The notes: generated from the letters alone by a model not told the origin. A DNA stretch of 16,817 bases from Bacteroidales bacterium (GCA_035353855.1 DAOQAK010000071.1:1-16817), one strand, 5' to 3'. Shown: positions 7,032-14,446, numbered from the stretch's first letter. Translations and numbers: made by a program.

Positions 7032-8375
7032 TTAAACCCCCGTATAATTAAAAGGTGTAAGCTTTTTCAACTCTTTTTTTATTTTATCGGAAACTTTTAG
7101 CGTATCAATAAATTTATGAATATTTTCTTTAGTGATTTTTTCGTTGTTACGTGTTAAATCTTTCAAAGCCTCATAGGGCTTGGGGTATCCTTCGCGACGT
7201 AAAATGGTTTGTATGCCTTCGGCAACAACAGCCCAGTTTTCTTCAAGCGCATTTTTAATAGCTTCTTCGTTTACTAAAAGTTTGTCGAGCCCTTTCAACA
7301 GAGAGTTGTATGCAATGACCGAATGAGCAATGGGAACACCAATGTTTCGTAAAACAGTGGAATCCGTTAGGTCGCGCTGTAAGCGCGACACAGGCAGCTT
7401 TGCCGATAAGTGCTCAAGCAGCGCGTTGGCAACACCAAGGTTTCCTTCCGAGTTTTCAAAGTCGATAGGATTAACTTTATGTGGCATTGCTGATGAACCT
7501 ACTTCTCCTTTTTTTATTCTCTGGTTGAAATATTTCATCGAGATGTAAGTCCACATGTCGCGGTCAAGGTCGATGAGAATTGTATTTATTCTTTTCAGGT
7601 TGTCGCAGAATGCAGCGAAGTTGTCGTAATGCTCAATTTGCGTAGTAGTTTGCGAGCGGCTCAATAATAATTTTTCATTCACAAACATGTTGGCAAAATT
7701 CACCCAGTTGATTTCAGGGTATGCTGCATGATGTGCATTAAAATTTCCGGTTGCTCCGCCAAATTTGGCAGAGAAAGGAATTGCGGATAATTGTTTCAAC
7801 TGAATTTTTAAGCGCTCAGAAAAAACTTTTATTTCTTTCCCTAGTCGGGTGGGCGATGCAGGCTGTCCGTGCGTATGCGCAAGCATCGGGATATTTTTCC
7901 ATTCGTTTGCAAGTGCGTCAAGTTTGTGAACAATAGTGTCGAACAAAGGAGTTATGAAACGTTCAAAGCATTCTTTCAGCGACAGCGGAACGGCAGTATT
8001 ATTAATGTCTTGCGATGTTAGTCCGAAATGTATGAACTCGGAATATTTTTCAAGTTTTAATTTTTTGAAAGCTTCTTTCAGAAAATATTCAACAGCTTTA
8101 ACATCGTGGTTGGTGATTTTTTCAAAATCTTTTATCTTGTTTGCATCGGCAATACTGAAGCTTTCGGTGATTTTCCGGAGCTTTTTAAAATCCTCTTTTT
8201 TGAAACTCTTAAGTTGTGGTAAAGGAATTTCGCATAACGAAATAAAATATTCCACTTCAACAAATACGCGGTATCTGATTAATGCGAATTCTGAAAAATA
8301 ATTGGCAAGACTTTCGGTATGTTTTCGGTAACGCCCGTCAACAGGCGAAATGGCGGTTAATTCTTCGAGCTTCAT
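7032..8375 (-). CDS. purB: Adenylosuccinate lyase
   Basis: Cytosolic enzyme of purine synthesis that removes fumarate from SAICAR and from adenylosuccinate. 447 aa, close to the roughly 456 aa of the E. coli-type enzyme. Visible motifs: SPVDGRY at 10-16, NHDVKAVEYF at 89-98, TSQD at 120-123, HTHGQPASPT with likely acid His169, and the fumarase/aspartase superfamily signature GSSAMPHKVNP at 293-303, with the catalytic Ser in the flexible loop. The start is ATG at 8375. It is transcribed toward the restriction-modification genes with no terminator seen in the 44-nt gap, so read-through into the endonuclease is possible. Confidence 0.98.
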   Translation of the reverse strand: MKLEELTAISPVDGRYRKHTESLANYFSEFALIRYRVFVEVEYFISLCEIPLPQLKSFKKEDFKKLRKITESFSIADANKIKDFEKITNHDVKAVEYFLKEAFKKLKLEKYSEFIHFGLTSQDINNTAVPLSLKECFERFITPLFDTIVHKLDALANEWKNIPMLAHTHGQPASPTRLGKEIKVFSERLKIQLKQLSAIPFSAKFGGATGNFNAHHAAYPEINWVNFANMFVNEKLLLSRSQTTTQIEHYDNFAAFCDNLKRINTILIDLDRDMWTYISMKYFNQRIKKGEVGSSAMPHKVNPIDFENSEGNLGVANALLEHLSAKLPVSRLQRDLTDSTVLRNIGVPIAHSVIAYNSLLKGLDKLLVNEEAIKNALEENWAVVAEGIQTILRREGYPKPYEALKDLTRNNEKITKENIHKFIDTLKVSDKIKKELKKLTPFNYTGV

Positions 8376-8392
8376 TGTAAATATGTTTTAGG

Positions 8393-8400
8393 CAAATATA
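8393..8400 (-). promoter_or_regulatory. Possible -7 promoter element of purB
   Basis: Minus-strand TATATTTG matches TAnnTTTG and ends 17 nt before the purB ATG. No TTG is seen at the usual -33 spacing. Confidence 0.4.
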
Positions 8401-8466
8401 CGATAACATTTTTTTATTTTTTATAAAGCGGAGATTTATTTTATTGTGTTTTTGATTTGTTCGTTT

Positions 8467-8517
8467 GGGCTAAAGCCCTTAATAATTAAATTAGTTACCA
8501 CGACCTAAAGGTCGTGG
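8467..8517. repeat. Tandem intergenic hairpins with CTAAAG apex
   Basis: GGGCTAAAGCCC (8467-8478) and CCACGACCTAAAGGTCGTGG (8498-8517; 9-bp stem) follow each other in the gap between the divergent purB and thioesterase genes. Both share the centre CTAAAG with the hairpin at 2470-2485. They lack a U run, so they are probably intergenic repeat elements rather than terminators. Confidence 0.65.
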
Positions 8518-8826
8518 CTATTGGAGATAAAAAGTTATAGGTTGTTTTTAGCTTAAATATTAAAAGAATATTGTAAAAATATTAGAATAATATGAGCGAT
8601 GGATAGGCAAATCAGCGAGGTCAAGGTTGGTGTGAATGTTGAAATGTTTAGAATTCTTGCAAAGTTCCACAATTTTGGAATGTCTTTGCATAGCAATTCT
8701 TGCATTTCAACAGGGCGGGCAGAAGTTCGGCGGCGAATGATTTGCCTTGATTCTTTGGTGCTTTCTCATCTAAGGAGAAAGCACACTAAATAATAAATAT
8801 TCAAAATAATATTGAATAAAAATAAA
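8518..8826. other. Noncoding stretch with a less AT-rich block and a hairpin
   Basis: No believable gene. 8598-8760 is noticeably less AT-rich than its surroundings. 8758-8767 and 8775-8784 form a perfect 10-bp stem (GTGCTTTCTC with a 7-nt loop). The plus strand has a 64-codon open frame and the minus strand also stays open for about 45 codons, but neither resembles a known protein and neither has a start in good context. It may be a dispersed genomic repeat or a gene remnant. Confidence 0.45.
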
Positions 8827-8834
8827 TACATTTG
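8827..8834 (+). promoter_or_regulatory. Possible -7 promoter element of the thioesterase operon
   Basis: TACATTTG matches TAnnTTTG and ends 18 nt before the ATG at 8853, giving a leader of about 11 nt. The -33 element is not clear. Confidence 0.45.
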
Positions 8835-8852
8835 TAAAAACGCTTTAGTCAT

Positions 8853-9335
8853 ATGCGAAAGATAAGTAATCCTTATAGGAAAATACCCGGTTATAATTGC
8901 TTTGGTTGTTCGCCCGATAATAAAGATGGTTTGAGAATGCAATTCTTCGAAGATGGCGATGAAATTGTTTCGGAATGGGAACCATCTCATGGTTTCGAAG
9001 GGTATGTAAATGTTGTGCATGGCGGTATTCAGTCGACATTGATTGATGAAATTGCCTGCTGGGTTGTACTGATAAAATATAAAACCGGTGCCGTTACTGC
9101 ACGTCTTGATGTGCGAATGAAAAAGCCTGTAAATGCGCATAAAGGCAAGCTTACCTTAAAAGCAAAACTTGTTGAAGTGAAAAGAAGGATTGCCGAAGTG
9201 GTTGTTGAATTATACGATGGCGAAGGAACCCTTTGTACGACAGGAACAGCATGGTATTATGCATTTCCGCATGACGAAGCTGTTAAATCGTATTGTTATC
9301 CCGCAGATTATAATGAGTTCTTTAATGAAGAGTAA
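8853..9335 (+). CDS. Hotdog-fold thioesterase, PaaI family
   Basis: 160 aa and cytosolic. The hotdog core is seen as VNVVHGGIQSTLIDEIACW at 52-70, with His56-Gly57-Gly58 and the acidic pair Asp65-Glu66 on the central helix, the active-site layout of 4HBT/PaaI acyl-CoA thioesterases. TARLDVRMKKPV at 82-93 is the following strand pair. The N-terminus carries CFGC (16-19), seen in many relatives. Substrate unknown. It is the first gene of a plus-strand operon: its TAA shares one base with the next ATG (TAATG). The mqnA gene two steps down raises a link with quinone metabolism, but the futalosine route needs no such thioesterase, so I do not infer one. Confidence 0.88.
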   Translation: MRKISNPYRKIPGYNCFGCSPDNKDGLRMQFFEDGDEIVSEWEPSHGFEGYVNVVHGGIQSTLIDEIACWVVLIKYKTGAVTARLDVRMKKPVNAHKGKLTLKAKLVEVKRRIAEVVVELYDGEGTLCTTGTAWYYAFPHDEAVKSYCYPADYNEFFNEE

Positions 9336-10105
9336 TGGCTTTATTCAAAAATTTTTCGTTAGGATTTGAAACATACATCGATGCACATAAATTCATTGTG
9401 AAGAATAAACTATGGGCTTATGTGCTATTGCCGGGCATTATCAACCTTTGTTTAATTGTTCTGATTTTTTTTGCAGGCCTATTTTTTTCAAAGCAAATAA
9501 CCGATTGGTTTTTCAATTTTGTCGGTATTACAGGGAATGAGCAGGGGGTGTTATCATATTTGTTTTCGGCATTTTATTTTATCATGCGTTTGCTGATACA
9601 AGTGTTTTTTTTCTATTGTTATTTTTCAATTTATAAATACCTGGTGTTGGTAATAATGTCGCCTGTTTTGGCAATACTTTCCGATAAAACTAGTAAAATT
9701 ATTACAGGTCGCGAAGTGCCATATACATTCAGTTTGTTGATGAATGATATTTTTCGTGGACTTGCAATAGTACTGCGAAATATTTTTATGGAATTACTTT
9801 TTATTGTGATTTGTTTTTTTCTAAGCTTTATCCCCATTGTGGGATTTGTGATTCCAATATTTTTATTTTTTGTAAGTATGTATTTTTATGGCTTCTCAAT
9901 AATTTATTATTCGCACGAATGTTATCGGCTTAAGATTAGTGAGAGTGTTAAATTCATCAGGAAAAACAAAGGTTTCGCAATAGCCAATGGATTTATGTTT
10001 TATATATTGTTGTTAATCCCTTTGGTGGGATTGCTTGTTGCACCTTCGTATTCAGTGGTTGCAGCTACAATAGGAGTGAACCGGATATTAAAAAATCAAA
10101 AATGA
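9335..10105 (+). CDS. EI24/CysZ-like integral membrane protein
   Basis: 256 aa with four or more hydrophobic segments (about 26-50, 73-115, 148-168, 168-192 and 213-245) and a short N-terminal soluble part. The motif YSHECYRL and the closing pattern KGFAIANGF, then PLVGLLVAPSYSVVAAT, are typical of the EI24 domain family, which includes the sulfate permease CysZ. Transport of sulfate is not proven for the Bacteroidota members. It overlaps the previous stop by one base and the next gene by four (ATGA), so it is translated as part of the operon. Confidence 0.85.
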   Translation: MALFKNFSLGFETYIDAHKFIVKNKLWAYVLLPGIINLCLIVLIFFAGLFFSKQITDWFFNFVGITGNEQGVLSYLFSAFYFIMRLLIQVFFFYCYFSIYKYLVLVIMSPVLAILSDKTSKIITGREVPYTFSLLMNDIFRGLAIVLRNIFMELLFIVICFFLSFIPIVGFVIPIFLFFVSMYFYGFSIIYYSHECYRLKISESVKFIRKNKGFAIANGFMFYILLLIPLVGLLVAPSYSVVAATIGVNRILKNQK

Positions 10106-10860
10106 AAGAAAAGAAATTACAGATTACGGCTGTATCATACCTGAATACTTTACCTTTTGTATATGGAATAGATTATTCGGGGATATTAAAAAATTTTAAA
10201 CTTTCGCTTGAAGTTCCGTCAAAATGTGCTGAAAATTTTAAAAATGGGAAAGCGGATATTGCACTTATCCCGGTAGGAGCATTATTGCAACTGAAAAATT
10301 ATAAATACATTTCCGACTATTGTATAGGGAGCAAGGGAAATGTCAAAACTGTTTTACTGCTTTCGCAAATTCCTTTGCAGGAAATAAAAAGTATTTATCT
10401 TGATGAACACTCTCTGACATCGGTAAACCTGGTAAGAATCCTGGCAAAGCATTTCTGGAATATAAATCCGGTATGGATTGATTCCAATAAAATGATGCAG
10501 GGAAGTATGCAGGATATGGAAAGCCTTGTTGCTATTGGTAATAAAACGTTCCAACTGGAAAAAAAATTTAAGTATGTTTACGATTTATCAGATGAATGGC
10601 TTAAGTTTACCGGCTTGCCTTTTACTTTTGCATGCTGGGTTATGCGTGATGATTTGTCATCGGAGTTTATAGCGCCATTTGTAAATACACTGAAGTGGGG
10701 CTTGGCGCATAAAAAAGAATCCATCGAAAAACTTTTTAATCCTTCAGAATTTCCGGGGATTGATATTTATTCTTATCTTGAGAAAAATATTGATTTTGAT
10801 TTCGATATACAAAAACATAAAGCACTTGAAATTTTTATCGATTATATGAAAAATAGATAA
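10102..10860 (+). CDS. mqnA: Chorismate dehydratase of the futalosine menaquinone pathway
   Basis: 252 aa with the periplasmic-binding-protein-like fold of MqnA/MqnD but cytosolic, with no signal peptide. The N-terminal VSYLNTLPFVYG at 11-22 is the MqnA signature; MqnD has a different start. Other conserved parts are KADIALIPVGALL at 50-62, IGSKGNVKTVLLLS at 75-88 and SLTSVNLVRIL at 104-114. The enzyme dehydrates chorismate to 3-enolpyruvyl-benzoate, the first step of the futalosine route. It starts within the stop of the membrane-protein gene (ATGA). No other mqn genes are in the window, so the rest of the pathway must lie elsewhere. Confidence 0.93.
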   Translation: MKEKKLQITAVSYLNTLPFVYGIDYSGILKNFKLSLEVPSKCAENFKNGKADIALIPVGALLQLKNYKYISDYCIGSKGNVKTVLLLSQIPLQEIKSIYLDEHSLTSVNLVRILAKHFWNINPVWIDSNKMMQGSMQDMESLVAIGNKTFQLEKKFKYVYDLSDEWLKFTGLPFTFACWVMRDDLSSEFIAPFVNTLKWGLAHKKESIEKLFNPSEFPGIDIYSYLEKNIDFDFDIQKHKALEIFIDYMKNR

Positions 10861-10946
10861 TGGAAAATGTGAATTTGATAAATATTTTAAGAAAATTAAC
10901 GGATATTTTTTATTTTAGCACAATAATAACAAAGTACATCCTATGA

Positions 10947-11105
10947 AATATCCATGCAAACTTAAATTTGCGTCAACCGTGATGAATAAATTCAAAAAGG
11001 AATTTCATTCGGAATTTACTTTAGCATGGATATTCACGAGCAAGCTATTGTTGCGCCCCGATGAATATCGGGGGTGGGGCGAGCCTGCCCGACTGGCAAG
11101 GCGGG
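10947..11105. repeat. Cluster of intergenic inverted repeats
   Basis: This lies in the 306-nt gap after mqnA. ATATCCATGC (10948-10957) pairs with 11024-11033, with further imperfect pairing inside. CCCCGAT-GAAT-ATCGGGG is at 11056-11073. A second GC-rich hairpin, GCCTGCC with GGCAAGGC (one bulge), is at 11083-11102. The GC-rich part stands out from the AT-rich surroundings and looks like a dispersed intergenic repeat. A 70-codon frame across it reads as low-information sequence and I do not call it a gene. The rest of the gap shows nothing. Confidence 0.65.
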
Positions 11106-11166
11106 TAACAAAAAATATCATTTCAGATAAAATACAGATTTTATATACATTTTAATTTTTATATAG

Positions 11167-12846
11167 ATGAAAAAGAGCATATTCATTTTAATATTTTTTG
11201 CTTTTATAAATACTGCTTTTACTTCTGCTGAAGCAACAACCATCACAAAATATTCTGAATCGCAATCACCTTACGGGAAAAAGAAAAATTTCAAAAAGAT
11301 GAAAGCTTATTTCAGGTATAGAGATGCTGATTATAATGGGGCTTTGCGCATCCTAAGAGAAATTTATGAAAAGAATCCTGCCGATGCAAAAACAAATTAC
11401 ATGATGGGGAAATGTTATGTTCAGCTCCAGGAAATGGATAAAGCAATTTCGTTTTTGAATAAATCAATTTCATTGAAAGCAGATATCGATAATGACGTTC
11501 ATTATTATTTAGGACAAGCTTATCAATACCAGGGGAAACTCGACAGCGCAATTACTGAATACACTACTTACAAATCGAGTTTGAAACAAGAAAAACTTAA
11601 ATATGACCCTGTTGTTGATTTACTGGAACAAACTCAGACTGCAAAAAATTTAATGGCTCATCCGGTTAATGTTACAATAAAAAATCTTGGTGCTGAAATA
11701 AATTCAGAATACGATGATGCAATGCCATCAATAACGGCTGATGGAAAAACATTGATATTTACATCGAGAAGACCCGATACGAAAGGTGGAGCCATTGACC
11801 CAAATACAGGTCAGTATTATGATGATATTTATATTGCTACATGGAATGATGAAAAGAATAAATGGAGTTCATCTGAAGATGCAGAAGGAGAGCTGAACAC
11901 AGCAGGTCATGATGCGTGCTTAAGTATTTCACCTGACGGCTCAATTATTTTTGTTTACCGAAATATTGCTAAAGTTACAGGTAGCGGAGATATTTATTAT
12001 TCAGTAAAACGTCCAGACGGAAAATGGAGCAATCCTAAAAATATTGATAAACCTATAAATACATCATTTTTTGAAAGCTCTGCATGTCTTTCTCCCGATG
12101 GCAACACATTGTATTTTATTAGTGAACGCAATGGCGGAAATGGAAATGCTGATATCTGGAAAAGTAAAAAACTTGGAAAAAATTTATGGGCAAAACCCGA
12201 AAACCTTGGTCCTGTAATTAATACAATTGAAGATGAACTGGGCGTATATATTCATCCCGATGGGAAAACATTATTCTTTACATCCAAAGGTCATAACAGC
12301 ATGGGTGGTTACGATGTTTTTATGAGCAGGATGAATCCTGATTCTACATGGTCGGTACCTGTTAATTTAGGCTATCCTATTAATTCAACAAAAGATGAAT
12401 TGAGTTTTGTTTTAACCACAGATGGGAAAAAAGCATATATATCGAGTCGTAAAGAAAACGGACTTGGCGGAGCAGATATATATGAAATTGATATGACAAA
12501 ATATTTTTATCCTATAGGAATTGATGGGAAAGTTGAAGAGAATATTGTGGAAACAGAGCTCTCGATTTTAAAGGGTACTGTTATTGAATCAAATTCAGCA
12601 CAGCAGACAGAAGCAGAAATTGTTATCAAAGATGTTGCTACAGGAAAAGAGACCAAAATAGAATCGGATGATAATGGCGATTATTTTGTAACCTTAAAAG
12701 GAAATAAAGATTATGAGATTTCTGTAGCTAAAGAAGGTTATAAAAAATATAGTGAAAAAGTTACTCTTCCTTATGATAAAACAAAAACCTATACTCTTGT
12801 AAAACTTATTGTTCTTGAAAAACTGCCTGAAGAGAAAAAAGAGTAA
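11167..12846 (+). CDS. Envelope protein with TPR, PD40 (WD40-like) repeats and a C-terminal Ig-like domain
   Basis: 559 aa. Signal peptide at about 1-23. TPR-type helices at about 42-135 (YNGALRILREIYEKNPADA, YYLGQAYQYQGKLDSAI). Five PD40 repeats of the type SPDGKTLYFxS begin near 187, 251, 307, 361 and 415, making a beta-propeller. 466-550 is a carboxypeptidase-regulatory/CNA-B-like fold (LKGTVIESNS, NGDYFVTLKGNKDYEISVAKEGY). This domain order is that of PorE-like periplasmic proteins, which additionally end in a peptidoglycan-binding OmpA domain; that domain is absent here and the protein ends in a charged tail. Probable role: periplasmic scaffold or sensor at the envelope. Link to type IX secretion is possible but unproven. 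Confidence 0.85.
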   Translation: MKKSIFILIFFAFINTAFTSAEATTITKYSESQSPYGKKKNFKKMKAYFRYRDADYNGALRILREIYEKNPADAKTNYMMGKCYVQLQEMDKAISFLNKSISLKADIDNDVHYYLGQAYQYQGKLDSAITEYTTYKSSLKQEKLKYDPVVDLLEQTQTAKNLMAHPVNVTIKNLGAEINSEYDDAMPSITADGKTLIFTSRRPDTKGGAIDPNTGQYYDDIYIATWNDEKNKWSSSEDAEGELNTAGHDACLSISPDGSIIFVYRNIAKVTGSGDIYYSVKRPDGKWSNPKNIDKPINTSFFESSACLSPDGNTLYFISERNGGNGNADIWKSKKLGKNLWAKPENLGPVINTIEDELGVYIHPDGKTLFFTSKGHNSMGGYDVFMSRMNPDSTWSVPVNLGYPINSTKDELSFVLTTDGKKAYISSRKENGLGGADIYEIDMTKYFYPIGIDGKVEENIVETELSILKGTVIESNSAQQTEAEIVIKDVATGKETKIESDDNGDYFVTLKGNKDYEISVAKEGYKKYSEKVTLPYDKTKTYTLVKLIVLEKLPEEKKE

Positions 12847-13072
12847 GTTGCAAGTCTAAATTTATTTAAAATTTAAATGGACGAATTACCAGGTGTAAAC
12901 CCAATTCTTCCATCCACATACAAAAACCTACCATCTACAAATTAATGATTGTTTTGTAAAAATTATCTTTTTTACTTAGCAACTTATTATTTAATTATTT
13001 ATACAAACAATATTTTTTTTGATTAATAGAATAAGTGTAACTTATATTGTTTTTATAATAATAAAATATATT

Positions 13073-13160
13073 AAAAAAACCGGAGCAGGTTAGCAGACCT
13101 GCATCCGGCTTCTTGCGAAATCATACATTTAGTAATAAAACCAAATGCTCTGCTAAGATA
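13073..13160 (-). ncRNA. Candidate minus-strand structured small RNA with intrinsic terminator
   Basis: In the 497-nt noncoding gap 12847-13343, the minus strand has a strong hairpin CCGGATGCAGGT (13108-13097), loop CTGCTA, arm ACCTGCTCCGG (13090-13080; one bulge), followed by seven T (13079-13073). This is a clear terminator with no coding gene upstream of it. An inner hairpin CATTT/AAATG brackets 13126-13147. TTAGCAGA (13156-13149) is perfectly complementary to TCTGCTAA (13097-13090) across the terminator loop, which allows a pseudoknot or alternative fold. No consensus promoter was found, so the 5' end is a guess. The rest of the gap 12847-13072 is AT-rich with nothing recognisable. Confidence 0.5.
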
Positions 13161-13208
13161 ATAAATATTTCCTTCAATAATCTATTATTAATACATGATT
13201 ATTACGCC

Positions 13209-13260
13209 AGGTTTACCTATATGTGTGTACATTATTTTAATGTAAATATAAGGTTTACAT
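13209..13260. promoter_or_regulatory. Operator-like repeats upstream of the RiPP precursor
   Basis: The direct repeat AGGTTTAC occurs at 13209-13216 and 13251-13258, 42 nt apart, which is about four helix turns. The second copy is part of an inverted repeat ATGTAAA-N7-TTTACAT (13240-13260). The precursor ATG is 84 nt further on. A regulator-binding role is inference. Confidence 0.35.
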
Positions 13261-13343
13261 AATTGCCAATAAGTCATACAAAAAGGATTGACTGCGAAAG
13301 TGGAAAAAAATAAATCATTTTATTAAATTTAAATTATTAAAAG

Positions 13344-13481
13344 ATGAAAAATTTCGAAAAAGATCAAATTCAGAATTTAGACAAAATTCTTGGTGGAGAT
13401 GTTGTTATTACTATATCTGGAGTTTTGGATGGCATTAAAGACAATACTGATTTGTCTATTAAAGTAGAAAAGAAAGCTTAA
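13344..13481 (+). CDS. Grasp-with-spasm RiPP precursor peptide with double-glycine leader
   Basis: 45 aa: a charged leader MKNFEKDQIQNLDKILGG, with the LDKILGG double-glycine cleavage motif at 12-18, then a 27-residue core from Asp19 to Ala45. The core has no Cys. It holds Thr23, Ser25, Thr35, Ser38 and several Lys as possible acceptors and Asp19, Asp29, Asp33, Asp36 and Glu42 as possible carboxyl donors, which fits ester or amide cross-linking by an ATP-grasp enzyme; the actual bonds cannot be read. It belongs with the Bacteroidota GG-leader natural-product precursors. A terminator-like hairpin starts 12 nt after the stop, and the modification genes follow on the same strand. Confidence 0.85.
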   Translation: MKNFEKDQIQNLDKILGGDVVITISGVLDGIKDNTDLSIKVEKKA

Positions 13482-13493
13482 TTCTGAAATGCT

Positions 13494-13526
13494 ATAAGAC
13501 CTTCTTAAAAAATAAGAAGGTCTTAT
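13494..13526 (+). terminator. Terminator/attenuator between precursor and maturation genes
   Basis: A 14-bp perfect stem ATAAGACCTTCTTA (13494-13507) pairs with 13513-13526 around a five-A loop, followed by TT-GATTTATT. Partial read-through would give many precursor transcripts per enzyme transcript, a common RiPP arrangement. No other promoter is evident before 13697. Confidence 0.8.
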
Positions 13527-13545
13527 TTGATTTATTAGTTAAATA

Positions 13546-13620
13546 ATGTTGAAGAAATATATAATTAAATTTTGTGGAACAAGTAGGTGTACAAAATGTA
13601 AAGTGTACAAAGAAAAATAA
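13546..13620 (+). CDS. Possible 24-aa Cys-containing peptide (doubtful)
   Basis: ATG at 13546 opens a 24-codon frame with a basic peptide containing KFCGTSRCTKCK (Cys10, Cys15, Cys18). It lies between the precursor's terminator and the lipoprotein gene. The CxxxxCxxC spacing is unusual for random AT-rich DNA, but there is no GG leader, no overlap with neighbours and no known family. It may be chance or a gene remnant. The remaining bases to 13696 show nothing else. Confidence 0.2.
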   Translation: MLKKYIIKFCGTSRCTKCKVYKEK

Positions 13621-13696
13621 TGTAACTAATAAAAGCGAAAAAGCGAAGATAAATATCATGATAAATAACGATTTTTTTTAATATAGATAAAATTGA

Positions 13697-14446
13697 ATGA
13701 AGAATTTTTTTAAAATAATCTGGATTTGTATTTTATTATCATCTTGTATACGTTTCCCTAAAAATACAATAGCTGAAAAAAATCAGATAATTGATTCTGA
13801 AGGAATAGACACAATTCCATCGCCATATAATGAGGATAACAAAATATATATAACAAACAGAACTTTTGTTTACCAAGTATATCAAAATAATATTAATAGA
13901 AAATATAATTTTATTATAGAACTAAAGGTGATCCCGGGTTCATGTAATTCTGGGCAAACCAAAATAAAGTATAAATATTTTTACCGAAAAGAAGAATTAA
14001 CGCCGGATGAAATTATTGCTTTTGAATATTCTGATTCTCTTGGTGGTTATTGCAGACAAGAAATAACTGGTGTAATTGAAAATAATATAGAAATATGGTT
14101 GCATCCACCAAGAACGAAAACATTAATTAAATTAGAAAAAGCGCCATTTCCTGAAATTAAATTTAATTCTAAAGAATGGAATGAAACTCTTGTCATTCCT
14201 TTTGGAAATTATAAGGAAATAGGTTTAAGTGGTAGTATAATTAAATGGAATTACAAAATAGATTCTATAAAATATATTCACGACACTATTCCATATTATT
14301 GTTCTATTAAAGCTGTAGCAACCTCAAAAAAAGGCGGACGAAATACATTAGATGCAGTATTTAAAGCAGATTCAGGAATGGTTAAATTAAATTATTTTTT
14401 TGAAGATAAATCAACAGTAAAATTTGTTTTAAAAGAGATTAAATGA
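13697..14446 (+). CDS. Lipoprotein of unknown function, first gene of the grasp-with-spasm maturation operon
   Basis: 249 aa. The signal peptide has basic residues (Lys2, Lys6), a hydrophobic core and the lipobox LSSC with Cys17, so the mature protein is probably membrane-anchored by lipid. The mature part is rich in beta-strand pattern and contains two Cys (83, 119), WLHPPR at 134-139 and APFPEIKF at 149-156, followed by a Trp-containing strand. Similar WxHPPR lipoproteins occur in Bacteroidota as hypothetical proteins. Its TGA overlaps the ATP-grasp start by four bases (ATGA), so it is translated with the maturases. That ties an envelope protein to peptide maturation: possible roles are export, immunity or surface display, but no domain supports one over another. 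Confidence 0.8.
   Translation: MKNFFKIIWICILLSSCIRFPKNTIAEKNQIIDSEGIDTIPSPYNEDNKIYITNRTFVYQVYQNNINRKYNFIIELKVIPGSCNSGQTKIKYKYFYRKEELTPDEIIAFEYSDSLGGYCRQEITGVIENNIEIWLHPPRTKTLIKLEKAPFPEIKFNSKEWNETLVIPFGNYKEIGLSGSIIKWNYKIDSIKYIHDTIPYYCSIKAVATSKKGGRNTLDAVFKADSGMVKLNYFFEDKSTVKFVLKEIK

Noticed and set aside
8599..8793. 64-codon plus-strand frame in the purB to thioesterase gap
   Set aside because: The sequence is also open on the other strand, ends in a palindrome and resembles no protein; treated as noncoding.
8766..9140. 124-codon minus-strand frame over the thioesterase gene
   Set aside because: It lies opposite a clear hotdog thioesterase with intact active-site motifs, so it is a shadow.
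10943..11155. 70-codon open frame on the plus strand in the mqnA to PD40 gap
   Set aside because: It runs through inverted repeats and GC-rich palindromes (10947-11105), and its peptide has no recognisable pattern. The repeats explain the lack of stops.
12874..12942. 22-codon frame starting MDELPGV after the PD40 gene
   Set aside because: Too short, no GG leader and no coupling with neighbours; likely chance.
13080..13108. Plus-strand terminator for the PD40 gene
   Set aside because: On the plus strand the hairpin is followed by CTTCTTGCG, not a U-run; the seven-T tract is on the minus-strand side, so the orientation is minus.
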